32,103 bases of DNA from NCBI GenBank assembly GCA_016870425.1, contig VGBQ01000003.1, positions 1 to 32,103 on the forward strand. Reading direction: 5' to 3'. A program made the translations under genes and the position numbers. Below, piece by piece: positions 18,501 to 25,299 of the stretch (its first letter is position 1; the number at the start of each line of letters is the position of its first letter). Below the pieces are notes generated by a model. The model saw only the letters and a program-made list of their open reading frames with translations, had not been told where the DNA came from and made no database searches. The stretch is from Actinomycetota bacterium (lineage in GTDB: Bacteria > Actinomycetota > Actinomycetes > S36-B12).

Positions 18501-18753
18501 TCAGGACGCCGGATGCCAGGCCTGCTTGCACAGCGCTGCCGAAGCCACCCCGGTTGTCCGCGAGGATAACGACGCGATCGACACCGAGGGCCTCGGTGAG
18601 AATGCGCGCACTGGCATCGGTCCCTCCGGCATCGACGCCGACGATGGCATCGGGATGACGTGATTGCCCGCCGAGGACCGTGAGGACCGCGGGAAGCCAG
18701 ACCGCGCCATCACGAGCGACAATGACGGCCGTGACGCGGTGGCGTCCGCTCAG
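15565..18753 (-). CDS. Large membrane glycosyltransferase family 2 protein
   Basis: About 1,060 residues. The N-terminal third is a GT-A fold of family 2 (TAVIVARDGAVWLP, VGVDAGGTDAS, NRGGFGSAVQAGL, the metal-binding LLHDDSAP, VGSAGMLVRRDVWDALGGFD and YRDDLDLCWRAWRAGHEV). Then come a loop, roughly ten to twelve membrane segments, an extracytoplasmic domain and a final membrane helix near the C-terminus. It probably transfers a sugar to an envelope glycan or lipid carrier; donor and acceptor are unknown. Start: between the whiB2 stop and the first beta strand there is no ATG, GTG or TTG in frame. CTG 18753 overlaps the whiB2 stop as CTGA and gives a natural start (SGRHRVTAVIVARDG); the nearest GTG is 18846, which would overlap whiB2 by 97 nt and add 31 Arg-rich residues. 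I chose CTG. The stop overlaps the DUF5719 ATG. Confidence 0.85.
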   Translation of the reverse strand: MSGRHRVTAVIVARDGAVWLPAVLTVLGGQSRHPDAIVGVDAGGTDASARILTEALGVDRVVILADNRGGFGSAVQAGLASGVLKSDTDEAFDIETTEWVWLLHDDSAPAPTCLERLLEAADAHPRAAILGPKALGWHDRRLLLEVGFSVTGAGRRVTGLERREHDQGQHNDRSEVHAVGSAGMLVRRDVWDALGGFDPQLPLYRDDLDLCWRAWRAGHEVRVAPDAVIHHREASYHGRREGSTLPALGHRLDRRSALLVLLAQAPGWRVPFTAARLALGSSLRAILYLLGKDVRRAGDEVIAITSLLVHPGRIAASRRRVAATSTLSSREAVHDLRPGAWSQARAALESLGGILAAGRSGQASAAGALESGPVSDDADIFEDPADGVLRRFLGRPAVILTLILLVAAVIAGRSLWWGDGVLFGGALLPAPEGAADLWAAYTDTWHDVGPGSTVPAAPLTALLAALSTVVLGKAGLMVGLLLLLAVPAAGLSAWWSLRGVVTARGPRAWAAFAYALLPAATAAIATGRLGVIIAIVLLPPLARLCARTLGAAPLLPAPSGRTPWGTALLAALLIACAPVTWVWLIVAIAAALIAAGVTRRLGRDLVLRALVLAVAPLVLLLPWSVRLLTEPLLFLTDLGVPITVDAPTSLSLLLLDPSGPGTPPPWVMAGLVIAALLACLRPGTRRVVVTAWAVALVALALALITTRLPLQPPWAEDPVVAWSGLATALMGGALILAAAVAADGLRASMAEAAFTWRQPVAGISTILAVLTPIVALAWWLPGSGDPVRRGDPVALPPFVIAEAIGPEAPRTLLLRPASPARVDYALVNGTGPTLGDAEVAPPAADWAELDALVAGLVSGRGGGEVTGLAAYAVRYVVLEQAAAEGRSLARTLDAAPGLRRVAGQEGDVLWRVEFEASRVVLATQPDASPTPVPIVRMSSAEPFVDAPLPASGGVLSLAQTADPAWRATLGGVALTLASRDGSTGLQAFEVPADGGQLLVDIDDGPRTRWLWAQVIAWLVIGVLALPARRATSDDDADDGIDLDTDAVAVADADDALDGEVSR

Positions 18754-19019
18754 ACTGCCTGCTTCTTCAGCCGGCGCCGTTCGCGCTCGGACAGGCCACC
18801 CCAGATGCCGAAGCGCTCGTCGTTGGCCAGTGCGTATTCCAGGCACTCACCGCGGACCTCGCAGGACAGGCATACGCGCTTGGCCTCCCGGGTGCTCCCA
18901 CCCTTCTCCGGGAAGAACGCCTCCGGGTCCGTCTGGGCGCACAGGGCGCGCTCCTGCCACTCCAGAACTTCGGCAGCAGCCTCAGCGGTGGTCAACGGCA
19001 GCAGTACGGGATCCCCCAC
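18750..19019 (-). CDS. whiB2: WhiB2/WhmD-type iron-sulfur transcription regulator
   Basis: WhiB2 (WhmD; WhiB in Streptomyces) is a [4Fe-4S] regulator needed for septation and cell division. The 89-residue product has four cluster cysteines (27, 50, 53 and 59; C-x22-C-x2-C-x5-C) and the family text ALCAQTDPEAFFPEKGG, ECLEYALANDERF, the GIWGG turn and the basic ERERRRLKK tail, almost identical to WhmD. I start it at GTG 19019 because a strong GGAGGGAGG ribosome-binding site lies about 7 nt upstream. The frame stays open to an ATG at 19151, but that lies at the -35 of the likely promoter and would translate a hairpin leader. The leader is about 97 nt and carries two strong structures. It is first in the run to manA. 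Confidence 0.95.
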   Translation of the reverse strand: MGDPVLLPLTTAEAAAEVLEWQERALCAQTDPEAFFPEKGGSTREAKRVCLSCEVRGECLEYALANDERFGIWGGLSERERRRLKKQAV

Positions 19020-19048
19020 TGCCGCACCTCCCTCCTTCGGGCCCCCCT

Positions 19049-19070
19049 CGGGCCCCGTCTGCGGGGCCCG
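19049..19070 (-). other. GC hairpin in the whiB2 leader
   Basis: CGGGCCCCG (19049-19057) pairs perfectly with CGGGGCCCG (19062-19070) around a 4-nt loop, 30 nt upstream of the whiB2 start and just before its ribosome-binding site. It may stabilise the leader or control ribosome access. A terminator for fbiC is less likely because it lies downstream of the whiB2 promoter. Confidence 0.45.
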
Positions 19071-19107
19071 TCGGGCCGGTGAGGACGCAGGTAGCCCTGC
19101 GTCCCGA

Positions 19108-19125
19108 AATGACACCGGTGTCATT
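19108..19125. promoter_or_regulatory. 18-bp perfect palindrome, likely operator over the whiB2 -10/+1
   Basis: AATGACACCGGTGTCATT is a perfect palindrome. It covers the last three bases of the whiB2 -10 hexamer and the predicted start point, the classic place for a repressor. Each half contains TGACAC, which fits the BldD half-site TNACNC, though the halves here are 2 bp apart rather than 1, and contains the WhiA core GACAC. Both regulators are known to act on developmental and division genes in Streptomyces. The binding protein is inferred, not shown. Confidence 0.6.
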
Positions 19126-19151
19126 ACATAGGTCACGAGGCCGCTCGTCAA
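19123..19151 (-). promoter_or_regulatory. whiB2 promoter
   Basis: Minus strand: TTGACG (19151-19146), a 17-bp spacer, then TGTAAT (19128-19123), each matching five of six bases of the primary sigma-factor consensus. The -35 box includes the TGA stop codon of fbiC. The start point would fall near 19116, giving a leader of about 97 nt. Confidence 0.65.
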
Positions 19152-21694
19152 GTGCGCGAGGCCACGAGGTCCCCCGGGGGCTGGGGTATCCCGTAGCCGG
19201 TGGTCCGCTGCCGGGGGACGCGGCCGGCCGACCGGATGAGGGCGCGCAGCTCCTCCTCGGACTTGGCCGAGCCGTGCTCCGAGCCCGCCATCCGGCTGAT
19301 CGTCTCCTCCATGAGCGTGCCCCCCAGGTCGTCGACGCCGCCCGCGAGCATGGTCCGGCAGCCGTCATCGCCCAGCTTGACCCAGGAGCACTGGATGTGG
19401 TCGACCGCGCCATGCAGCAGGATCCGGGCCATCGCGTGGACCGCGCGGTTATCGCGCGCCGTGGGCCCCGGCCGCGCGACCCCGGCGAGGTAGAGCGGCG
19501 CGCTGTGGTGCACGAAGGGGAGCGGCACGAACTCCGTGAAGCCGCCGGTCCGCTCCTGGATCGCCCTGATCGTGCGCAGGTGCTCGACCCAGTGACGGGG
19601 CTCGTCGACGTGGCCGTACATCATCGTCGCCGTCGTGCGGAGCCCGACCTCGTGCGCCGTTGTCACAACCTCCACCCAGGCGGCCGCGGGCAGCTTGCCC
19701 TTGGTGAGAATCCACCGCACGTCATCGTCGAGAATCTCCGCGGCGGTGCCGGGCAGGGAGTCAACCCCTGATTCGCGGGCCGCGATGAGCCAGTCGCGGA
19801 TCGACAACCCCGTGCGCGCGGCACCGTTGACCACCTCCATGGGGCTGAAGGCGTGCAGGTGGATGCCCGGAGCCTCCGCCTTGACCGTGCGCGCGAGATC
19901 GAAGTACGCCGTACCGGGCAGGTCGGGGTGGATACCCCCCTGCATGCAGACCTCGGTGGCGCCCGCCTCGACGGCCTCGCGCACGCGCCGGGCGACTTCC
20001 TCGAGGGAGAGCGTGAAGGCATCCACGTCGGAGGCCCGCTGGGCGAAGGCACAGAAGCGACACCCGGTGTAGCAGACATTGGTGAAGTTGATGTTGCGGT
20101 TGACGACGTAGGTCACCTCGTCGCCGACAGCCTCGTGCCGCAGGTCATCGGCCAGCGCCACGAGCGCGTCGAGACCCTCTCCGGTCGCGCACATGAGGGT
20201 GATCGCGTCCGGCACGTGGTCCGGATGGGATAGCCGCGCGGGGTCGTCCTGGGCGATACCCAGGGCTCGCCGCACGTCGGAGGGGAGCGCGGGGGCGCGC
20301 GACACCACCCGCTTCGCGCGCTCGGAGACCTCGTCCCAATCGCCGTAGACGTCGGCGAAATCGGCACGCCGATCAGTGCCGCGCCCGCTGATGTCGATGT
20401 GCAGGTGCAGGTCGACACGCCCACCTGCGGCGCGCGCGGCGAACTCGGCGTAGCCACCTGCATCGGCATCGGGCTCCTGCCAGGGCAGGCCCGCGGGACG
20501 CGCGGCCGGGTCGAGCAGACCCTGCTCGCCAGCGAGAGCCTCGACGTGCGGGCGCACGCGCGGGTCGATCCACTCCCCCGAGAGGACGTAGCGCGGGTGG
20601 ACGGTCAGTCGCGGGCGCAACTCGTATCCCGCGGCCGCCGTGCTCTCGCGCAGCGCGTCCAGGTGCGGCCAGGGCCGCTCGGGATTGACGTGGTCCGGCG
20701 TGACCGGGCTGACCCCGCCCCAATCGTCGACGCCGGCGCTCAGCAGCGCCCCGAGGTCGTCGGAGAGGTTGGGAGGCGCCTGGAGTCGCACGCCTGGGCC
20801 CAGGAGGATCCGCGCGGTGGCCAGCGTCGCGAGGTAGGACTCATCGTCGAGGTCCGGCTCGCCGCGCATCGCGGTGTCGTCCTTGGCGCGGAAGTTCTGG
20901 ACGATCACCTCCTGCACGTGGCGATGGCGGCGATGCACGGCGCGAATCGCGAAGAGCGCGTCGACACGCTCCTCATCCGTCTCGCCGATCCCCACGAGAA
21001 TTCCGGTGGTGAAGGGGGTCGCCAGGCGGCCGGCGTCCTCCAGGACCTGCAGGCGCACGCGCGGCTCCTTGTCGGGGCTGCCGAAGTGCGGGGCCCCGGG
21101 CGTCGACCACAGTCGCTCGGCGGTGGTCTCGAGCATCATCCCCATGCTGGGTGCCACGGGTCGGAGCCGGCGCATCTCCTCCCAGGACATGACGCCGGGA
21201 TTGAGATGCGGCAGCAGTCCCGTCTCCTCGAGGACACGGATGGCCATCGCGCGCACGTAGGAGAGCGTGTCGGCGTACCCCGCCTCGTCGAGCCATGCGC
21301 GTGCGGCGGGCCAGCGATCCTCCGGTCGGTCGCCGAGGGTGAAAAGCGCCTCCGCGCAGCCGAGATCCGCCCCGCGCCGGGCAATGTCGAGGACTTCGTC
21401 GGGAGAGAGATAGGCCGCAGGAACCCGATGCGGCACCGTGGCGAAGGTGCAGTAGTGGCAGCGGTCCCGGCACAGGCGGGTGAGGGGGATGAAGACCTTG
21501 GGCGAGTACGTGATGATCCCGGGCAGGCCGGCGTCCTCGAGCCCACGATCGCGCATCGTCCCGGCAAGGTCGAGAAGCTCCTGCAGGGCTTCGCCGCGGG
21601 CGCCGATCAGCCAGGTGGCCTCGTCGGGAGCAAGGGTCGCTCCCCTGCGGGCGCGGGCCAGCGCCCGGACGACCCCCGACGGCGTGGACGGCAT
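19148..21694 (-). CDS. fbiC: FO synthase FbiC (CofG-CofH fusion)
   Basis: FbiC is a bifunctional radical-SAM enzyme that joins tyrosine and a flavin-pathway diaminouracil to make FO, the deazaflavin chromophore of coenzyme F420. The 848 residues hold two radical-SAM halves, each with a CxxxCxxC cluster site: CRDRCHYC (Cys 75, 79, 82; CofG half) and CYTGCRFC (Cys 541, 545, 548; CofH half). Other family text includes VSPVTPDHVNPERPWP, DDWGGVSPVT and CMQGGIHPDLPGTAYFD. The length matches the fused actinobacterial form rather than the separate archaeal proteins. Its ATG lies 11 bp from that of fbiA on the other strand, and a TAGGGT box is exactly 6 nt upstream, suggesting a leaderless transcript. 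Its stop codon forms part of the whiB2 -35 box. Confidence 0.97.
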   Translation of the reverse strand: MPSTPSGVVRALARARRGATLAPDEATWLIGARGEALQELLDLAGTMRDRGLEDAGLPGIITYSPKVFIPLTRLCRDRCHYCTFATVPHRVPAAYLSPDEVLDIARRGADLGCAEALFTLGDRPEDRWPAARAWLDEAGYADTLSYVRAMAIRVLEETGLLPHLNPGVMSWEEMRRLRPVAPSMGMMLETTAERLWSTPGAPHFGSPDKEPRVRLQVLEDAGRLATPFTTGILVGIGETDEERVDALFAIRAVHRRHRHVQEVIVQNFRAKDDTAMRGEPDLDDESYLATLATARILLGPGVRLQAPPNLSDDLGALLSAGVDDWGGVSPVTPDHVNPERPWPHLDALRESTAAAGYELRPRLTVHPRYVLSGEWIDPRVRPHVEALAGEQGLLDPAARPAGLPWQEPDADAGGYAEFAARAAGGRVDLHLHIDISGRGTDRRADFADVYGDWDEVSERAKRVVSRAPALPSDVRRALGIAQDDPARLSHPDHVPDAITLMCATGEGLDALVALADDLRHEAVGDEVTYVVNRNINFTNVCYTGCRFCAFAQRASDVDAFTLSLEEVARRVREAVEAGATEVCMQGGIHPDLPGTAYFDLARTVKAEAPGIHLHAFSPMEVVNGAARTGLSIRDWLIAARESGVDSLPGTAAEILDDDVRWILTKGKLPAAAWVEVVTTAHEVGLRTTATMMYGHVDEPRHWVEHLRTIRAIQERTGGFTEFVPLPFVHHSAPLYLAGVARPGPTARDNRAVHAMARILLHGAVDHIQCSWVKLGDDGCRTMLAGGVDDLGGTLMEETISRMAGSEHGSAKSEEELRALIRSAGRVPRQRTTGYGIPQPPGDLVASRT

Positions 21695-21700
21695 CGTGAC

Positions 21701-21730
21701 ACCCTATGTCCATGCCGACACCCCCGTCAC
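21701..21730 (-). promoter_or_regulatory. Candidate fbiC promoter, inside the fbiA 5' coding end
   Basis: Minus strand: GTGACG (21730-21725), 18-bp spacer, TAGGGT (21706-21701), six bases (GTCACG), then the fbiC ATG. The -10 box shares bases with the first ATG of fbiA, so the two genes' initiation regions physically overlap. No ribosome-binding site is present, consistent with leaderless initiation. Confidence 0.45.
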
Positions 21731-22761
21731 CGCTGCGCCGCATCACCGTGCTCGCCGGCGGGATCGGAGGAGCGCGCTTCCTGCGCGGCCTGCTGGCCGC
21801 GGCTCCGGACGCAGAGGTCACGGTGATCGGCAACACGGGCGACGACATCTGGATCCACGGCCTGCGCGTGTGCCCCGATCTCGACACGGTGATGTACACC
21901 CTGGGCAACGGCATCTCCGAGGAGCGCGGTTGGGGCCGCGAGGGCGAGACCTTCACGGTCAAGGAGGAGCTGGCCGACTACGGGCTCGAGCCGTCGTGGT
22001 TCGGGCTCGGCGATCGGGACATCGCGACCCACCTCGTGCGCACGCAGATGCTCCAGGCCGGCTATCCCCTATCTGCCGTCACCGAGGCACTGTGCGAGCG
22101 GTGGCAGCCCGGGGTGCACCTCATCCCCATGACGGACGAGCGTGCCGAGACCCACGTCGTGGTGGATGACCCCGACGGTGCGGTCGACGGCTCCGGGGCG
22201 CCCGCGCGCCGGGCGATCCATTTCCAGGAGTGGTGGGTGCGCTATCGCGCCGAGCTCCCCGCGCACGCGATCGTGCTCGTCGGGGCCGATGACGCGAAGC
22301 CCGGGCCGGGAGTGGTCGAGGCCATTGAGTCCGCCGACGCGGTGATCCTGCCGCCGTCGAATCCCGTCGTCTCCGTGGGCACGATCCTCGAGGTGTCCGG
22401 CATTCGCGAGGCGGTCCAGCGTACGCAGGCTCCGGTGGTGGGTGTCTCGCCGATCGTCGGTGGACGCCCCGTGCGCGGGATGGCCGATGCCTGCCTCGCC
22501 GCGATCGGCGTGCAGACCGATGCCGCTGCGGTCGCGCGCCACTACGGCCCGAGGCGCGCACTAATCCCCGCGGGCGCGCCCGCGGACGGGATCCTCGACG
22601 GCTGGCTCGTCGACTCTGCCGATGCCGCGAGCGTGCCCGCCGTGCAATCGCTCGGCATCGCGTGCGAGTCACGGCCCTTGCTCATGACCGATCCCGAGGC
22701 CACTGCCGACATCGCGCGCGCCGCGCTGGAGCTCGCCGCGAGCCTGCGACCACAGGCATGA
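21706..22761 (+). CDS. fbiA: FbiA (CofD-like), phospholactate/phosphoenolpyruvate transferase
   Basis: FbiA transfers the activated 3-carbon unit (phosphoenolpyruvyl in actinobacteria) from its guanylated donor to FO, forming dehydro-F420-0. The 351-residue product opens with the CofD signature ITVLAGGIGGARFLRGL, followed by VIGNTGDDIWIHGLRVCPDLD, GWGREGETFTV, WFGLGDRDIATH, ILPPSNPVVSVGTIL and PIVGGRPVRGMAD. Two ATGs are possible, 21706 and 21712; neither has a ribosome-binding site, so initiation may be leaderless or nearly so. The stop overlaps the fbiB ATG by 4 nt (ATGA). It is divergent from fbiC, with 11 bp between the start codons. The enzyme making the activated donor (FbiD) is not in the window. 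Confidence 0.95.
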   Translation: MSMPTPPSPLRRITVLAGGIGGARFLRGLLAAAPDAEVTVIGNTGDDIWIHGLRVCPDLDTVMYTLGNGISEERGWGREGETFTVKEELADYGLEPSWFGLGDRDIATHLVRTQMLQAGYPLSAVTEALCERWQPGVHLIPMTDERAETHVVVDDPDGAVDGSGAPARRAIHFQEWWVRYRAELPAHAIVLVGADDAKPGPGVVEAIESADAVILPPSNPVVSVGTILEVSGIREAVQRTQAPVVGVSPIVGGRPVRGMADACLAAIGVQTDAAAVARHYGPRRALIPAGAPADGILDGWLVDSADAASVPAVQSLGIACESRPLLMTDPEATADIARAALELAASLRPQA

Positions 22762-24098
22762 GCCTGCAGGTCGTCGGCGTCCCCGGCATCGGCGAGATCA
22801 CCACGGGCACCGACCTTGCTGTGACCCTTGCCGACGCGATGGCGACTGCGACATGGCCCGACGGCACTGCCGGGCTGCGCGCAGGCGACATCGTGGTCGT
22901 CACGAGCAAAATCGTGAGCAAGGCCGAGGGGCGCGTGGTCCCCGAGTCCGAGCGCGAGGACGCGCTCGCGGCGGAGACGGTGACGGTGGTCGCGACCAAG
23001 GAGACGCCGAGGGGCATCACCCGAATCGTGCGCACGCACCACGGGCTCGTGCTCGCCGCGGCAGGCATCGACGCGAGCAACGCACCGGCCGGGCATGTGC
23101 TGCTCCTCCCCCGCGACCCGGACGCATCAGCGCGGGCACTGCGACAGCGACTGCACGAGATCACCGGGGTCTGCGTAGGCATCATCGTCACCGACACACT
23201 CGGGCGTCCCTGGCGCGACGGCCTCACCGACTGCGCCATCGGCGTGGCCGGCGTCACGGTGCTCGACGACCTGCGCGGACTCCCCGATGCCCACGGTCGG
23301 GCGATGGAGGCGACCGTCATCGCCGTGGCCGACGAGATCGCGGCCGCCGCTGATCTCGTCAAGGGCAAGTCCGGCGGCGTGCCCGTCGCTCTGGTCCGCG
23401 GACTTGCCCAGCACGTGAGCCTCGACGACGGTCCCGGTGCCGTGTCGGGCGTGCGCCCCCTTGACGAGGACCTCTTCCCGCTGGGCACGGCAGAAGCCCG
23501 GCGCGAGGGCGCGCGTGACGCTGTGGCGTCTCGGCGTACCGTGCGTCACTTCACGGAAGAGTCCGTCGACGCGCAGGCGCTCACGCGCGCCATTGCGATC
23601 GCCATCACTGCGCCGGCGCCCCACCACACGACTCCCTGGCGCTTCGTGCTCCTCGACGAGCGGCGTGAGGCATTGCTGTCGGCGATGCGGGAGAGGTGGC
23701 GGACGGATCTCGAGGCAGACAACTTCGATGCGGTCGCGATCGAGCGACGCCTGTCCCGCGGCGACATCCTCTGGCGTGCTCCCGCCGTCGTACTGCCCTT
23801 CCTCGACCTCGCCGAGGGCCCGCACGCCTATCCCGACGACCGTCGCGCGGGCTTCGAGCGCGATCTCTTCCTCGTCTCCGGCGGCGCGGCCGTGGAGAAC
23901 CTGCTCATCGCACTGGCGGCGGAGGGGTGGGGTGCCGCGTGGATCTCGTCCACAATGTTCTGCCCCGATGTCGTGCGCGACCTACTCGATCTTCCCGTGT
24001 CATGGCAACCGCTCGGTGCCATCGCCATCGGACGCCCCGCGCAGGATGCCGGGCCGCGTCCCGCACGCGACCCCGAGGACTTCATCCTCCGGATGTAG
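22758..24098 (+). CDS. fbiB: FbiB, F420:gamma-glutamyl ligase fused to nitroreductase-like domain
   Basis: FbiB adds the glutamate tail to F420-0 and, through its C-terminal FMN domain, reduces dehydro-F420-0. The 446 residues match the fused actinobacterial form. The CofE half (about 1-245) shows VPGIGEITTGTDLA, GDIVVVTSKIVSKAEGR, VRTHHGLVLAAAGIDASN and IIVTDTLGRPWRDGLTDCAIG; the nitroreductase half (about 250-446) shows RRTVRHFTEESVD, HHTTPWRFVLL and a Gly/Ala-rich WGAAWISS. The start is ATG 22758, overlapping the fbiA stop; the frame is open 96 nt further upstream but lies within fbiA and reads as Arg-rich noise. It converges with the guanylyltransferase gene across 67 bp. Confidence 0.95.
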   Translation: MSLQVVGVPGIGEITTGTDLAVTLADAMATATWPDGTAGLRAGDIVVVTSKIVSKAEGRVVPESEREDALAAETVTVVATKETPRGITRIVRTHHGLVLAAAGIDASNAPAGHVLLLPRDPDASARALRQRLHEITGVCVGIIVTDTLGRPWRDGLTDCAIGVAGVTVLDDLRGLPDAHGRAMEATVIAVADEIAAAADLVKGKSGGVPVALVRGLAQHVSLDDGPGAVSGVRPLDEDLFPLGTAEARREGARDAVASRRTVRHFTEESVDAQALTRAIAIAITAPAPHHTTPWRFVLLDERREALLSAMRERWRTDLEADNFDAVAIERRLSRGDILWRAPAVVLPFLDLAEGPHAYPDDRRAGFERDLFLVSGGAAVENLLIALAAEGWGAAWISSTMFCPDVVRDLLDLPVSWQPLGAIAIGRPAQDAGPRPARDPEDFILRM

Positions 24099-24100
24099 TC

Positions 24101-24161
24101 GTTGAGTGGCGCCATGTGCGGCTTGCGTACGGCGTGTCGCCCGCACGAGCCGCCAGTCAAC
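24101..24161. terminator. Bidirectional hairpin between converging fbiB and manC
   Basis: GTTGAGTGGCG (24101-24111) pairs with CGCCAGTCAAC (24151-24161) at 10 of 11 positions, starting 2 nt after the fbiB stop and ending 4 nt before the manC stop on the other strand. A second pairing, GTGCGGC with GCCCGCAC with one bulge, lies inside. It fills the gap between the two converging genes, so it probably ends both transcripts. Confidence 0.5.
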
Positions 24162-24165
24162 GCCG

Positions 24166-25242
24166 TCAGGCGTCGGTCGAGAAGCGCACGGCGGTCGCCG
24201 GGAGATTGACGCCCGGCCAGACCCGAGCTCCACCACGGAGCTCGTTGCCGGCCCCGATGCTCGCTCCGTCGCCGATCACGCACTCGCTGAGGAAGGCCCC
24301 CGACGCAATCTGCGCGCCCGCACCGATGACGGAGTCGGCGACCACGGCGTCAGCTCCCACGCTCACTCCGTCCATGAGCACCGATCCCCGGACGACGGCA
24401 CCGGCACCGACGCGGCAGCCGGTCCCCACGGTGCTCCCTCCGCCGACCTCGGCGCTGACATCGACCTGCGCCCCCTCCAGGATCAGCGCTGGCGTCGGCA
24501 CATGCCCCGGCCAGGGGGCCACCCCGAGCACCAGATCGGCCGACCCACGGACGAAGTCCCAGGGGGTGCCGAGGTCAAGCCAGTAGGAGTCGTCGACGAC
24601 ACCCTGCAGCAGTTCCCCCTCGGCGAGGAGTTGGGGGAACGTCTGACGCTCCACCGAGATCGGACGTCCCGCGGGGATGGTGTCGATCACCGAACGGCGG
24701 AAGACGTAGCACCCGGCGTTGATCTGATCGGTGACGATCTCCTCGGGCGTGGTGGGCTTCTCATGGAAGGCCAGCACGCGGCCATGGGCGTCGGTAGGCA
24801 CCAGGCCGTACGCCGTGGGGTCGGACACCCGCACGAGGTGAAGGGTGACCGCAGCATCGGCGACCACATGGGCCTCGATCAGCGAGGCGTAGTCCACACC
24901 GGTCAGCACATCGCCGTTGAGCACCATGACCGGGTCGCCCGGGCCGCTGACCAGGTGCGCGGCCGCATGGCGAATGGCACCCCCCGTGCCGAGGGGCTCG
25001 TCCTCGACGGCATACGCGATCTCGACGCCGAGGTGGCTGCCGTCTCCCAGCTGCTCGGCAAAGACATCGGCGCGGTACGACGTGCCCAGCACGATGCGCT
25101 CGACACCTGCTGCACGCGCCCGCTCGATCTGATGCACGGTGACCGGGACGCCGGCGACCGGCAGCATCGGCTTGGGCGTGCCCAGGGTCAGCGGTCGCAG
25201 CCGAGTCCCCTGGCCCCCCACCAGCAGGATCGCCTCGCGCAT
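24166..25242 (-). CDS. manC: Mannose-1-phosphate guanylyltransferase (nucleotidyltransferase with left-handed beta-helix)
   Basis: This enzyme most likely makes GDP-mannose from mannose-1-phosphate and GTP, completing the ManA-ManB pathway. The 358 residues have the nucleotidyltransferase signature LLVGGQGTRLRPLTLGTPKP (residues 7-26), the central VMVLNGDVLTG metal site, the sugar-binding EKPTTPEEIVTDQINAG, and from about 250 a left-handed beta-helix of hexapeptide repeats (such as VGTGCRVGAGAVVRGS and IGDGASIGAGNEL). The family also includes glucose-1-phosphate uridylyl/thymidylyl enzymes, so the donor sugar rests on context: a homologue (Rv3264c) lies near fbiAB in M. tuberculosis. The start ATG 25242 has a TGGGAT box exactly 6 nt upstream and no clear ribosome-binding site, suggesting a leaderless transcript. 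Confidence 0.88.
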   Translation of the reverse strand: MREAILLVGGQGTRLRPLTLGTPKPMLPVAGVPVTVHQIERARAAGVERIVLGTSYRADVFAEQLGDGSHLGVEIAYAVEDEPLGTGGAIRHAAAHLVSGPGDPVMVLNGDVLTGVDYASLIEAHVVADAAVTLHLVRVSDPTAYGLVPTDAHGRVLAFHEKPTTPEEIVTDQINAGCYVFRRSVIDTIPAGRPISVERQTFPQLLAEGELLQGVVDDSYWLDLGTPWDFVRGSADLVLGVAPWPGHVPTPALILEGAQVDVSAEVGGGSTVGTGCRVGAGAVVRGSVLMDGVSVGADAVVADSVIGAGAQIASGAFLSECVIGDGASIGAGNELRGGARVWPGVNLPATAVRFSTDA

Positions 25243-25248
25243 GCGGTC

Positions 25249-25254
25249 ATCCCA
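25249..25254 (-). promoter_or_regulatory. Candidate manC -10 box, leaderless geometry
   Basis: TGGGAT on the minus strand occupies -12 to -7 relative to the manC ATG, followed by GACCGC. The nine bases TGGGATGAC match those before the mtrA minicistron and differ by one base from TAGGATGAC before secA. Confidence 0.35.
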
Positions 25255-25299
25255 TCACATGACGGGACCGGGTCTCCCCGACGGATCGGTCACACATGG

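Noticed and set aside
19020..19151. Longer WhiB2 starting at ATG 19151
   Set aside because: It would place coding sequence over a good promoter and a palindromic operator, and the strong ribosome-binding site points to GTG 19019.
22662..22757. N-terminal extension of FbiB inside fbiA
   Set aside because: Arg-rich noise in the wrong frame of fbiA; the ATGA overlap at 22758 gives the normal family start.
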